Assembly: GCA_022457155.1 (NCBI GenBank)
Contig: JAJGOT010000017.1
Span: 1,191,001-1,255,000, forward strand
DNA from: Cladopsammia gracilis
Lineage: Eukaryota > Cnidaria > Anthozoa > Scleractinia > Dendrophylliidae
Length of the DNA: 64,000 nt
Direction of reading: 5' to 3'
Of the stretch, positions 52,166 to 64,000 are shown one piece after another; the stretch's first letter is position 1, and each line of letters begins with the position of its first letter. The notes under the pieces are model-generated. The model was not told the origin of the DNA and searched no databases. It saw nothing but the letters and a program-made list of their open reading frames with translations. The position numbers and the translations under genes are program-made.

Positions 52166-55100
52166 ATGGCAGCCACTCCGCGTGCACCGAAACAGTGGTG
52201 CCTTACCAAGACGGAGACAGTAACTTCCTTCGAAAATTGGCGTCAAAACCTCGTGTATACCCTTTCCTTAGATGCTCAGTTCGCTCCTTTTCTCTTAGAC
52301 GAAGCTACGTGGTTAAAGAAGACAAAAAACAGCCCCCTTCGAGGCTTCACCGATGACGGTTCTTCAGTACCCGAAGCAAGCCGCCGTACTGCTCAACAAA
52401 AAGTGAGCATGCTTGAGTTAATGCTTGGCCAAATCGCCAATTACTGTCCAGTTATCTCCAGAAACACCATTGTCAAGAACTCAACATCTGTGGGCTCCAT
52501 CTGGTCAGCCATACGCCTGCATTTCGGCTTCGAAGCCACCGGAGCGCATTTCCTCGATTTTTCAGAAATCCACCTCGAGCACGGCGAACGACCTGAGGAT
52601 CTTTACCAAAGACTTATGGCTTTCACAGAGGATAACCTCCTTCGCAGCAACAGCATACAACACCATGGAGCGCTCCTTACTGAAGATGAAGAACTGACCC
52701 CCACTTTGGAAAATTTTATTATACTCACTTGGTTAAGGCTTGTGCATCCTGACCTCCCAAAACTAGTGAAACAACGTTACGGAACTGAGCTCCGCTCTCG
52801 CACACTTGCTTCCATTAAGCCTGAGATCTCGCAAGCTCTCCAATCTTTGCTGGATGAAATCCGGGCCACTGAAGATGCTAAGGTAATGCGCACCGCTACT
52901 TCCTCCTATCGCAGGCCCGCACAAGCTGCCAAGCCTATCCCTCGCTTCCGAACACGCCCTAAATCCTGTCCTCTCTGCAAACAGGCCGGACGCGGAGACT
53001 TTCACCACTACCTAAGCGAGTGCACTTATCTCCCTGACAGCGATCGAAAGTTCATCACGAAAGCTAGGCAGATCGTGGGCATCCTCGATTGTGATGAGTC
53101 GGATCCTGAGGAAGAACCACAGGCCTACCAACCTGCGCCTACTGGAAACCAACCTACCCCCAGTGCATTGAGAATCCAGGTACGCCAGTCTCCCTACCTG
53201 GACACATTTTATCGTCACAACCCTGTCCGTATTACCATCGACAGCGGGGCCACTGGTAACATGATTCGCTTGTCCACTGTTCAGAAGCTAAAAGTTGAGA
53301 TTTGTAAAAGTGCCCAGTCTGCCCATCAGGCTGACGGATCATCCCCACTAAAGGTCATTGGTGAAACCAAGCTTTCCTTCAGTCGCGGACAACATTTGTT
53401 CCAGTTTGAAGGTCTGGTCGTGGAAAACTTGGATGTAGAGGTCCTGGCCGGTACCCCATTTATGGAGGCCAACGATATCGCTGTTCGTCCTGCCAAGCGC
53501 CTGATTACCCTTGCGGATGGCTCCTCCTTCACATACGGCTCTTCTGATGATCATTTTACACAGCAAGCTGTGCATCGCGCTGTGGTCCTCCGCGCTCCCG
53601 CAACTTCAACCACTTTATGGCCTGGAGATTATATTGAACTAGAGCTCCCACAAGATCTCCCTCCAGACTCACTCCATGCCTTGGAGCCCCGCTCCGACAC
53701 TCCTCAGGTCCACCGAGTATCCACCTCAGAGCTGTGGCCCCCTCCTGGCATTATTTCTAGCGTGGCAGGTAGAATACGAATCCCAAACTTGTCAGGCGAA
53801 CCCATTCAGCTTAAACGACACGAGCACCTTTGTCAGGTTAGCCCCGTCTTCACCCCTAGTACTCATGAGCAGCCTCAACACACCGCCGACCTCTCTAAGC
53901 AATCAATCAACCCGTCGCCTTCTGTCTCTGGTACCAACTTCTCATCAGCTGTCCGCGTTGACCCAGACAATCTCTTACAGCCCGATATGCAGTCGTCATT
54001 TCACTCCCTCCTAAGTGACTTTGACTCTGTCTTCGACCCCACGATCCAGGGTTATAATGGTGCCGTTGGCCCTTTTGAGGCTAAAGTGAACATGGGTCCA
54101 GTTGAACCACCACAAAGAAAGGTCCGTCTGCCCCAGTATGCGCGTAACAAGCTTGTGGACCTCCAAAACAAGTTTGACGAGTTAGAGAAACTCGGCGTCT
54201 TCAAACGACCAGAAGACATCAACGTAACTGTGGAGTATCTAAACCCATCATTCCTTGTCAAAAAGAGTAATGGTGGTTACCGCGTGGTCACCGCCTTTGC
54301 CGACGTGGGAAGATACAGCAAGCCTCAACCTTCGCTGATGTCCGACGTTGATTCTACCCTTCGCCAAATCCCTCAGTGGAGGCATATCGTTACTACTGAT
54401 CTCACGAGTGCCTTTTATCAAATCCCTCTCGCACGCGAGTCTATGAAATACTGCGGCGTAGCCACTCCGTTCCGTGGGGTCCGGGTGTATGCCCGTTCAG
54501 CGATGGGCATGCCTGGCTCAGAAACCGCCTTGGAAGAGCTCATGTGTCGTGTACTTGGAGACCTTATTCACGACGGAGTTGTTGCCAAGATCGCCGACGA
54601 TTTATACCGCGGAGCCGACTCACCAGAGGAGTTACTGCAGAACTGGAAGCGAGTGCTCCAGGCCCTCTCCAAGTGCAACCTCAAACTCTCCGCTTCCAAA
54701 ACTGTCATCAACCCCAAATCTACTGTGATCTTGGGCTGGATTTGGGACTCTGGCACCCTCCAGGCCTCCCCGCATCGAATTGCAGCCCTAGCGTCTTGCA
54801 GCAAGCCCGAAACGGTTGGCCGTCTAAAGTCCTTTATTGGTGCGTACAAAGTCCTTGCTCGCGTTATACCCCAGTGCTCCGCCTTACTGTCACCACTAGA
54901 CACTGTCGTCGCAGGTCGCCAGTCTCACGAGAGGATTAACTGGTCTGATGATCTACTCACGTCTTTTCACAGTGCTCAGTCTGCCCTTTCTACAAGCCGC
55001 TCCATCTCCCTGCCCCGCCCCGATGATCAATTGTGGATCATCACCGACGGTGCTGTCAAAACTCCAGGAATTGGTGCTACCCTGTACGTAACCCGTAACA

Positions 55101-57070
55101 ATAAGCTACAGCTAGCCGGATTTTTCAGTGCCAAACTCCGCGATCGCCAAGTCACGTGGCTCCCCTGCGAGATAGAGGCCTTATCCATCGCAGCTGCTAC
55201 TAAACACTTCAGCCCTTACATCATTCAATCGAAAACACCAGCTTGTATCCTCACTGACAGCAAACCTTGTGTACAGTCCTTTGAAAAGCTATGTCGCGGT
55301 GAGTTTTCCTCAAGCCCTCGTGTTGCTACTTTCCTCTCCACTGTCAGTAGATACCAAGCCTCTGTTCGTCATGTTGCTGGAGCTGCAATCTTACCTTCTG
55401 ACTTTGCGAGCCGCAATGCTCCCGAGTGTGACCACCCAACTTGCCAAGTTTGCAGCTTCGTTCAACGCACTGAAGATTCTGTGGTTCTACGCACATCTGT
55501 TCAAAGCATCCTGTCAGGAACTGCCAAACTTCCTTTCACCAGCAGAGCTGCTTGGCTTGCTCTTCAGGCCGAGTGCCCCGACCTACGGCGCACCCATGCC
55601 CATCTTACTCAAGGCACACGCCCTTCCAAGAAGCTGACAAACATTAAAGATGTCAAACACTACCTTAATGTCGCCACAATCGCTTCTGATGGTTTACTCG
55701 TTGTTAAACGTAATGAACCACTAGTGCCTACCCAAGAGTGTATTATCGTCCCTCGCCAGGTCCTCGACGGTCTCTTGTCTGCTTTACACGTCCACCTCAG
55801 CCATCCTTCCAGCCACCAACTGAAGATGGTCACCCACCGATATCTCTTTGCCCTCGATATGGACAAAGCTGTTGATCGCGTCACTACTAGCTGCCATCAT
55901 TGTGCCTCACTCCGCACAGTTCCCACTACTGTGGTAAAGCAGTCTACTAATCCTCCACCTGAAACTGTGGTTATCTCCTTTGCCACTGACGTCATCAAAC
56001 GAGCCAAACAGTTTATTCTTGTCTTGCGTGAGTGCGTCACTTCTTACACAGTATCAACCCTCCTTCCTAACGAGCGCCACGACACGCTACGCGACGCCCT
56101 TATCAGCCTGTGTATTAACATGCGACCATTGGACGGTCCCCTTGCTGTGATACGAACTGACCCCGCCCCTTGTTTCATGACCCTCAACAACGACTCAGTC
56201 CTTCACGACCACAGATTCGTTCTTGAGATTGGCAGAGTCAAGAATCGAAACAAGAACCCCATTGCGGAAAGAGCGGTCCAAGAACTTGAGCTTGAGCTCC
56301 TTCGACAGGATCCCCATGGTGGGCCAGTCTCCCCTGTTGTACTCTCTGTTGCAACCGCAACCCTGAACTCACGAATTCGCTCTCGTGGATTGTCAGCTCG
56401 TGAAATGTGGACACAGCGCGATCAGTTCTCAAACATCCAGATTCCACTAAATGATTATGATCTGATCTCTCAACAACAGAGCCTCCGAAAAGCCAACCAT
56501 CCCAGCAGCGAGAAGTCCAAAGCCTCCCTAGCCCCAGTGGCCAGTAGCCCCTCAGTCGCCATTGGTGACCTAGTGTATCTCTTTTGTGACCGAAACAAAT
56601 CTCGTGGGTGAGATCGCTACCTAGTTACGTCCATCGATGGTGCTTGGTGCCAGGTTAGAAAGTTCGTCGGCTCACAGTTGCGAAGTACCACCTATCGTAT
56701 TAAGAAGGCTGAGTGCTACAAAGTACCTATTGATGCTTCACCTTCCCTGCCACATCACATGAGTAGTGCCCGCTTCGACACCGATGACGAGGATGATACC
56801 TCCTTGCCTCCAGCCTCACCACCACAGATACCTACAGCTCCTCCCACACCCACACCTCAACTGTACCGGTCCACAGAAGATGTGTTACCTCCACCAACTC
56901 CACCACCCGTGCCTGCTGCTCTCTCAACTCCCCCTTCTCATCCCGATACAGATACTAACCTTACATCCTTACCGTCTTCCTGCAACCAGCCAGACCAGGC
57001 CGTCGTACCCACACGACCCACACGCACTCGCCGCCCTCCACAATATCTAGAGGACTTTGTATTGTCTTAG
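52166..57070 (+). pseudogene. Gag-Pol polyprotein with one in-frame TGA
   Basis: A single frame of 1,634 codons with one stop, TGA at 56609-56611. Gag-like region to residue ~320, with zinc-knuckle-like [19 protein letters not shown] at ~267-285; aspartic protease [13 protein letters not shown] at ~353; RT with [22 protein letters not shown] (~740) and KIADDLYRG (~807), IADD replacing YxDD; RNase H with [18 protein letters not shown] (~955); integrase zinc-binding H-H-C-C ([11 protein letters not shown] to CHHC, ~1207-1243) and core Asp, Asp, Glu in [16 protein letters not shown] and NPIAERAVQ. The C-terminal Pro-rich tail follows the stop and ends RRPPQYLEDFVLS. The stop could be a deaminated CGA codon. 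Otherwise intact. Confidence 0.88.
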
Positions 57071-57131
57071 TATACCCCTCAAGACTCTGTCATTACGAGA
57101 GACAAAGAAAAGAGACAGGAAAAGAGACAGT

Positions 57132-57317
57132 TGCGCCATTAGGCATTATTAGTTGTGTTACTTTATTGTATTGACTTGTGAGCCGCGCGCACCTAGGCAA
57201 GCGGACTCTGTCTTTACCCAGACTCATTTGCTCCGTGCACGTTTTACTCGTTGTTATTGTTCCGCCATTTTGTTCGGATCGTGTTCTGTTGTTTCTACTT
57301 TCCTTGTTGACTGGCGC
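57132..57317 (+). repeat. 3' LTR
   Basis: Matches 51848-52033. Beyond it CTGATTCAAGCTATTAATAA is unrelated to the 5' internal sequence. Confidence 0.85.
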
Positions 57318-57574
57318 TGATTCAAGCTATTAATAAAGGTGAGCCATCATTACCAGCATATTGTGTATACAATTATGGTATCTTTAATGCAATATAGAGC
57401 CGCTGTGGGGTTGTATAATGCTCATCTCAAAGCCAGAGAATGTTTAAATCGTGTCAAAGGAAAATTCTGATCTATGTTGTTATTTCTGTTTTATCTAGAA
57501 GCTATAAGCTTATACACTAAGCTTTGGTTCACACAAATCTGCATGTATCGTTGTTATATTCCACTTTTGATTCG

Positions 57575-58350
57575 ACTTGCTAACGATGTACTGTAGAAAT
57601 GAATCCTGGTCCTTGCTATTTTGTAGATACCTCAAAGGTAGTTACAGCTGATTTTCATCAGGGCAATGTCTTGCCGTTTGGAAGTAATTCTGGTAAACAG
57701 TGTGTAGCCATCACCCCCTGTGCTTGACGGCCGTTGTTTACAATTTTAGAATGAATGCATCGACTTGGATTAGAAACAATTTCAATGAAATATTGTTGCT
57801 TGGTAATTCACTTTATTATCATTGATGTAACCATTACAACCTGCTTTCGATATGTTGATGACACAGTATAATGCTTTTCTGTTGACCATTGAAATAAACA
57901 CAGTTGCTGTTATTGTTGACAACCATGGTCATTACAAATTATTTGATTCCCATTCACGAGATAGTCATGGAAATGTTGCTACAAATGGATAGGGGAAGTG
58001 GTGCAATATCTTCAGTATTTCTATTGTGACAAGGAGGTAGTCCCATTTGAAGTATTGGGTGTCAAATAATTATGTCACTTATTTTCCAGATGACCAGAGT
58101 TCCATGCACAACTTATTTTGTAATCTGACATTTACTGAAAAAGAACGTACACCCGATAGTACAAAGTCATGTGATAATAATATTACGTATAAAATATGTG
58201 ACCCTTCGTCAGATGGAAATGAAAATCAGAAAGCTATATCAGACTCGGAAATGGGGCTGGTGGCTGTGCAAGCTCTACCTAGGAAAACAAGAATTTTCCT
58301 TCTGTCTAAGTTCACCGGTTATTTCTTTCCTTTGGCTCTTTGTGCATGAA
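57575..58350 (+). pseudogene. 2A-like motif joined to a C76-like (tegument-type) deubiquitinase domain, decayed
   Basis: Frame-broken remnant. The segment CTVEMNPGPC at about 57587-57616 fits the 2A-like VExNPGP consensus, with Thr replacing the usual Asp. It is followed in frame by ADFHQGNVLPFGSNSGKQCV, with a Cys that would be the nucleophile. A later piece, VDNHGHYKLFDSHSRDSHGN near 57930-57985, has the FDSH.RD signature of the catalytic His/Asp of herpesvirus large-tegument deubiquitinases (peptidase family C76). Similar domains occur in cnidarian transposon proteins linked to PIF1 helicases; here no helicase is visible. A further frame at 58047-58349 continues it. Family call inferred from motifs. 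Confidence 0.5.
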
Positions 58351-58399
58351 TGTTTTTCGCTACTTTTGCCGTGTAGGAATTTTTTTTTGGTGGTCCATC

Positions 58400-59480
58400 C
58401 CTAAATGTGACTCAGTAGCCACATGTAATAGTTTTTTCAATACATAAAATAAAATCTCTCAGCTCCCAAATTGAATTCTTCACCATCCATTGTATCTCTA
58501 AATGAAGCACTTTAATTCCTCTTTTAAGTCCCCATAAAGCCATTTTGGTTTTAAACTTTAGTATGACAAAACACTTAAAAAAATGAATTGAATCTCAAGG
58601 TAATTTATTTATTTTCTTTTTAAAGGTACTTAATCACCTCCAGTCAATGCATCTGCAAACATTTAGCACATCAACTAATGCTGGTAACAATGACGAAAAG
58701 TCTCAAGTGTTGAAGAAACTGGTGACCTGCTGTTCGTGCTTTAATGAAACCACAAGATGTCAAACTACAAATAATCTCTGAAAACATGTTCAGAGCTGCT
58801 GAAGTCTTTTCACTGAATTTCTGAAGCACAAACATGGAAACAATTTCCAGTTGTTGTCATTTAGTAATTGTAACAGTTTTAACCATGTACATTGTACAGT
58901 TTGAATTGTGCTTCCCGTATTAACACTTCATAGTAAGACTGTAAGGAATCAGAAAAATGCACAAAGAATGCATGTTAGCCCAAATAATACTCCTGTAAGT
59001 TAAACATTAACTTACAGGAGATAAAAACAGCTATCTGGACAACAATGGACTGATTATCAATTCATTGTAACTTGCAAAATGTACAAATATTGAATTGCAC
59101 ACAAGTGAAACTAACTCAGATGTAATTTTAATCTGAAATAATTTGAAAATGAAAATCTTACTTCTGCTTAACGGGTGTGTGACATATATTAAGCCTGATC
59201 AGCATAAAATTATACCAACCAAGTATGACAAAATAAATTCGAATCCATATTTGTCACATTTGTTTTCAAATATGAAGGAAAAACGATGAATTGTTTTGAT
59301 TTTGCGCACAACTTTGTACAACATGCAACCACAGTTGTATAATACAGTGTATATCTTCTCATGCATATCACGAGTATCAGTGTCAGCCAGGACCTTAAAG
59401 ACCCAGTAATGACCATTACGCTCCGAGCGCCACTGTTATTGTTATTTATTTGAACACGGGATCGAGACTTCTTCAACAGG
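58400..59480. other. Stretch without recognised genes
   Basis: Low-complexity AT-rich DNA with one short palindrome at 58991-59021 and no supported gene. Confidence 0.5.
58991..59021. repeat. Short perfect palindrome
   Basis: CTCCTGTAAGTTAA and TTAACTTACAGGAG with a 3-nt loop; a stem-loop of unknown role. Confidence 0.7.
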
Positions 59481-59489
59481 AAGTTCTGG

Positions 59490-59709
59490 TATAAAAAGGG
59501 TTTAGCCCGGGGCTTGACCTGGTCATTCTCGCCTTCGGTTTTCAATCAAACACAAAATAATCAACAACTGACAAACATACGTTATTCCTTCGACCATAAC
59601 ATAAGTACAAAAATTGAAAATGTTTGGAAAGTTCTATCACAAGTCCTTGGCTACTTCTGGTATTATATTATTTGCTGGGGCGATATTCTGGTTTGATGAG
59701 CTTTTTTAA
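59490..59709 (+). other. TATA-like box and 29-codon hydrophobic ORF
   Basis: TATAAAAAGG at 59490 lies 130 bp before an ATG at 59620 that opens a short frame (MFGKFYHKSLATSGIILFAG, ending DELF) with one predicted membrane helix. It could be a small membrane peptide, the first exon of a gene or the leader region of an unrecognised LTR element. No homology known to me. Confidence 0.2.
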
Positions 59710-60086
59710 GCAAATTTCATTTATAGGACGCTCTGGTCAATAGCATACACCGACTGAAAGACGCCAAAATTTGCATTTCACACTGACCCGTTTCCAGTGG
59801 AACTTCGGATTGAAGTCGAGTGATCCACTGATTTTATCAGAGCACCCCAGACCTATTGATTTAACGCCAAGTTCAAATTCGTCATCGCTTCTGTACGCAT
59901 TGCGTACCTATTTTTCTTAAAGTCAGTTGGATTGTTGCAAAAAGAAAGTAGGAATGGTCTTAAGGTGGCATGATCAGATTTTCCAGTGGCGATCCCAGTA
60001 CAAACGGCAATTCTTAGACTCATTATAATTCATCAGGTTTCAACAAAGAAAATAATAAGCGTGATCATGGGTAGTCTCCTGGTTTT

Positions 60087-60710
60087 AATTACCCGGCCTG
60101 TTAAATCAATAAAATCGATGATCGATGAAATCGATATCAATCGATATCAATCGATGCCAATTAATCGATTGATATTGGAAATCGATGATCAATCGATGAC
60201 GTATGTTTTTGTGATAATTCGATTGACCATCGATTTCCAATAAAATCGATTGATATCGATTTTATCGATTGCCATCGATTGTCATCGGTGTTGTATTTTG
60301 TTCATGTTCTGACGCTCAAATCAGCAATGAAATGATTTTATTTCGATAACAGAACAGTTGTCCGCGATCATCAGTCACCTTAAAAGCATTGCTACGATCT
60401 CCCCTTTTCTTGCTTGCGGGTAAGTTGTCACCCTTTCACAACGACATCGGATATCACAAGGGTAACGTCCCGCTCGCGATGCGGTGTGTCTTGACCAGAC
60501 ATTGTGTTCGGAATTTTGTTACACGAGCTCCGAGAAAACACGCAAAAATCGATAAAATCGATAAGTTGCGGTACATTTTTTGTGATTATCGATTGATCAT
60601 CGATTGGCCAATATCAATCGATATCAATTAACTAATTTTATCGATTGATACCGATTGATCGATTGGATTTCCAATGATCGATTGTCATCGATTTAACAGG
60701 CCGGGTAATT
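60087..60710. mobile_element. 624-bp MITE with ATCGAT-rich interior
   Basis: TIRs AATTACCCGGCCTGTTAAAT and ATTTAACAGGCCGGGTAATT. The flanks inside are filled with AATCGATATCAATCGAT-type units in both orientations; a middle ~250 bp is unique. Target duplication unclear because of TAATTA symmetry. Confidence 0.85.
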
Positions 60711-60762
60711 AGCATAGATTTTGGCGATTTTATTCTTTAGTTTTCTCGGTATTTAATGATCA

Positions 60763-61665
60763 GGGGCCGTATTCACGAAATCCTACCTAAGATATATCAT
60801 AAGACATAACTTAACAGAAAATTTAGGAGCTTCATAAGATATGTCCGTAAGTGCTATTCACGAACGATATCTTATGTCCCTCCTAAGGTAAGTGTAACTT
60901 AGCAGTCTCCTAAGTTTAATAGTCGCGGGCAGTTATCAATTAGTAAAAGTAAACCAATCAGAGATAGTTTATATGGTGCGCTCTTATAAATAATAATTTA
61001 TGAAAATTACATGACTGAATATTTTGTATTGTGTAAATTGTTGTTACGATGACAGTACAATAACTTTTACTATATCTCGAATTTAAGATAGCAAAACTGA
61101 TAATATCTTCGTTCATGGTCAGTAGCGAAAGCAACAAACATATCCATCATCATTTTAATAAGGTCTACTTCGATATTTCTTGTACAAGGGCTTATTTTCA
61201 CGAAAAAAGGAAATATAACTCTGCAACGAGAAAGCCGTGAAACCCGTTAATGACGCGTGTTGTTTGACATTACTAAAAAATATTTCATCTTTCTTAGAAA
61301 AGGGATATAATGCTTTGAAATGTTTATCTAATCGGTAACTATTGTGATACACAATAATCACGCTGAAAATTGACGTAAAACTCGTCAACAATTGAATTTA
61401 GCTCCCGTCAAGACATGTTTTAATAAGTTAGGAGGTCAATTTTGACCTCCTAAGTTAAGGAGAAAAATTAAGACATATCTTAAGTTAGGAGGTCTTCGTG
61501 AATACCAGTTAAGACATGCCTTAAAAATTTAGGAGGTCCTAAGTTTAGGAGAATTAAATAAGATATGTCTTAAAATAGGAGGTCTTCATGAATACCAGTT
61601 ATCTCCTAAGTTATATCTTAGGAGGCTCTTCAGTGGACTTAGGATGCTTTCGTGAATACGGCCCC
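60763..61665. mobile_element. 903-bp MITE, GGGGCCGTATTCACGAA termini
   Basis: Inverted ends GGGGCCGTATTCACGAAATC and CTTTCGTGAATACGGCCCC. Near each end are several TTAAGACATATCTTA / TAGGAGGTCTTC units that mimic the TIR interior. Ends of this type are common in PIF/Harbinger MITEs; no transposase present. Confidence 0.8.
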
Positions 61666-62722
61666 AGTTTGAGAAGCTATGATTCATCAAGTATCCAGAC
61701 ACCTCAAAGTTGGTTAAAAAACGTAACGCTTGGCTGCACCTTGTTTTTTCAACCCACTAAATATAAATTCTCAGTGTTTGGAAATCCTAATGAAAGACTC
61801 CTCCAGTATTTGATGTATTACATACAATGATGTAACAAAACTAATAATGTATACCACAGGTATATATTAGATATATATTTTATAAATATTGAAACAATAC
61901 AACTGGCTAATGATCTTTAAAACAACCTCTTGCTCGGCATTGCTCACTTATATGTTTATATTGTTTAATGTTCACAGGCAATTTTTTCTTTAATTTAACA
62001 CTCTTGGACTACCACTCTCGCACTATTAGTTTATAACACAAAAAAACTAGCCGGTGTTCATAAGCTTTTTTTCCGAGTTTTAAAGAGATATACCTTTAAC
62101 ACTTCCACAAAATATTCATACACTCGCACATTCTATAACGTTAAAGTTAAAAAAGCGTTAAAGTGGCTGGCAAATCCACCTTTCTACAGAGAACGACTAA
62201 CGCGTGAATATTGAATCAAGAACAATCGGTTAACACCCTTTGACAGTTTTGGAAAAATGGCTCAGTTATGTTCATTAACATATCGCTTTTTTTAGAATAT
62301 CCACAGACAATAAGAGCTCTACCAATAGGTACTGCACGCACAAAATATTTACGGTCTCACATTCATTTTTACTCGCTTGAAATAAACCGGCAAATCGTGC
62401 TTAATTTCTCATACATGTTAAGGCATGACTCGTCCCTTAATGTAGACCCCTCAGCGCCCCATTTTCAGATTTCTTTTTCTGTAAGACAACAACAATAACA
62501 GGTAACGTGATGCAAACAGTACTTTAAGGTCATCAAGTTTTACCCTGCTGATAAGTTTGAGCATGTTTTGGTATATTACTTCAAAGTTATAATAGCTTTA
62601 GGATTTTATGCAAATTATGTTCTAACATGCTTAAGTTCATGAAGTTCACTTGTTCGACAAGTTTTCATTCAGATCACGTGTTCCAGGCGTTCAGAAAGTG
62701 GGGAGAAAACTAAAGACAACGA
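61666..62722. other. Stretch without recognised genes
   Basis: AT-rich DNA; a 76-codon frame at 62268-62498 has no recognisable motif. Confidence 0.5.
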
Positions 62723-62730
62723 GCAAAAAC

Positions 62731-63099
62731 CCCGGGGGGTGGACTCCCATATGTGGTCGGGCGGGGGTGCTCGTCGTATCTTTTAGGGGTTAAAATTTGA
62801 GATCTAGGTATCTTTTAGGGTATATGATGAAAAAAACCTTATTTTTCCCAGAAAATGGTGTCTTTAACTAGGCCAAAACATGTTGTAATGTTATTAAAAG
62901 GGTTTAAAAATCAGAGCGTCTCCTGATTCTACACTTTGCTACACACTGGCCACTCCACCAAAACTGAAAATGGTATCTTTTAGGGGTAAATTCTGGTTGA
63001 CCACGCCCACTTTGGTATCTTTTAGGGTTCCACTTTTTTTTTCCCGACGAGCACCCCCGCCCGACCACATATGGGAGTCCCCCCCCCCCCCCCCCGGGG
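62731..63099. mobile_element. 369-bp MITE with TSD CAAAAAC
   Basis: TIRs share GGACTCCCATATGTGGTCGG and CGGGCGGGGGTGCTCGTCG, with inverted copies at the right end. CAAAAAC flanks both sides (62724-62730, 63100-63106). Inside, TATCTTTTAGGG occurs four times. C and G runs at the tips differ in length. Confidence 0.85.
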
Positions 63100-63106
63100 C
63101 AAAAAC

Positions 63107-63775
63107 GGGGAAAAATCGACCACCGCCGCGAAAAGGCGAAAAGAATGGGGCGAGGTTCTCTTCAACCTTATTTCTAGTCTCCTCGCCTTCTCTTCCGCTC
63201 CTAATTTGAACTTCACGCCGCTCCTCGGTATCTGAACGCTAGGAACAGGCTTCCATGTTTAAGTATTGCTCCGCATAAGGGCTACGGCAAACTTCATTGT
63301 TCTGCGGCATTGGCTCTTCTACACATAGAATATCTTTGGTTTTAAGAATAGAGGAGGAGCCGATGGTTCATAATTGCATGTCATTGTAAAAATAAAGAAA
63401 ATCCATTTGCGTCAAATAAATTTTAGGAAACGTTCGTGCTTAACCAATCAGAACAGCAGAAGACAATAGCTTATAATTTTGCTTGTTTGATGAAGTTCCC
63501 CAAATACAATATCTTTTAAAACTTGCATGTTGTGCGATTGGGTCTTAGATTGCTTGAAACCTTAAAAAATTAGACAAAATGCACCTTGAACCCTAACCTC
63601 GGTTTTTCAATCTAGGCCAATGGGATCACTAGTTACATGTAACAATGAAAAAAGGTGACATTCACCGTGCATGGCCCCTTCCTTTCTTATGCGGATCATT
63701 ACTTAAAATGATAATAATACACTAGGATTGTAATAACAATAGCAAGCTTAATGAATGTAGCTTTAGATAAAAATA
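63107..63775. other. Stretch without recognised genes
   Basis: No coding or repeat signal that I can support. Confidence 0.4.
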
Positions 63776-63902
63776 TAGCCTGCGAGCAAGCTCTCGGGCT
63801 CGGGTTCGGGGTTTCGGGTTTTGGGAAGCGGAGGGCGTCCTTTCCCTCCCCACCCCCTCCCCCCTCCCCCAAACCCGATCCCGAGAGCTTGCTCGCAGGC
63901 TA
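63776..63902. mobile_element. 127-bp MITE with 9-bp target duplication
   Basis: TIRs TAGCCTGCGAGCAAGCTCTC and its inverse ending 63902. ATAAAAATA (63767-63775) and ATAGAAATA (63903-63911) form a 9-bp duplication with one mismatch. Interior is CCCTCCCC-rich. Confidence 0.85.
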
Positions 63903-64000
63903 ATAGAAATATGAAATATAGCGACTTTTTCTTTTACAAACGGCCAGGAGTCGATAACCTGAGGAAAATTCAAGTCAAACAAAGAGACAGTGCTCTTCCG

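Larger units (their letters stand above)
51848..57317 (+). mobile_element. LTR retrotransposon, Ty3/Gypsy-like, nearly intact
   Basis: About 5.47 kb with 186-bp LTRs that differ at only two positions (G/C-tract and CTTT/ATTT), so it is young. A candidate primer-binding site TGGTGGCAGCGG follows the 5' LTR. A purine-rich tract AAAGAAAAGAGACAG precedes the 3' LTR. One long frame (52166-57070) encodes all domains, with a single stop. No clear target duplication could be matched at the outer edges. Confidence 0.85.

Overview
The window looks like cnidarian nuclear DNA, most likely a stony coral or a relative. That is an inference from its AT-rich repeat landscape, its mix of Polinton, DIRS/Ngaro, Ty3/Gypsy and foldback/MULE-like elements, and tRNA-derived tandem units. 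Almost everything recognisable is mobile. I see no intact ordinary host gene, only two isolated exon-like segments (17737-17964 and 47081-47325, both minus strand) with canonical splice borders.

Layout. 1-3.7 kb: a broken Polinton-type DNA polymerase B on the minus strand, running to the left edge. 3.9-5.8 kb: a 240-bp palindrome and unremarkable DNA. 5.8-21.4 kb: an element with long inverted repeat arms. Its left arm is split by a DIRS/Ngaro retrotransposon (6441-13377), which itself carries a truncated Gypsy pol (8790-11483) and two 251-bp tRNA-bearing tandem units. Its interior holds several MITEs, one hAT-like, and a cysteine-rich exon.

21.5-47.05 kb: a four-level nest. A TIR element with tatcggtcgac-type subterminal repeats and a 9-bp target duplication (GGAAACCCA) contains a decayed Gypsy element (LTRs at 23181 and 46545). 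Its gag-pol is interrupted by an 18.6-kb Polinton (24369-43007) flanked by a 6-bp duplication, GATGAT. The Polinton encodes protein-primed PolB, a packaging ATPase, major and minor capsid proteins, an adenovirus-type cysteine protease, a phospholipase A2-like protein, a fibre-like protein and a chromodomain integrase. It also encodes less expected products: a candidate PCNA-like sliding clamp, a candidate SSB with an acidic tail, and a protein with repeated NUMOD1-like DNA-binding modules. Together these would form a replication module (PolB, SSB-like, clamp-like), a virion module (capsid, penton, fibre, minor proteins, ATPase, protease, PLA2) and an integration module (integrase, termini). 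The copy is dead: at least six genes carry in-frame stops, frameshifts or an insertion. Even so, its two 172-bp termini are identical. Each terminus is a near-palindrome, and both are in the same orientation.

47-64 kb: an exon with a CXC (tesmin/TSO1-like) cysteine motif, several foldback/MULE-like MITEs with 9-10 bp target duplications, a nearly intact LTR retrotransposon (51848-57317) whose single polyprotein frame is broken by one TGA, a decayed gene joining a 2A-like NPGP motif to a herpesvirus-tegument-type (C76-like) deubiquitinase domain, and further MITEs to the right edge.
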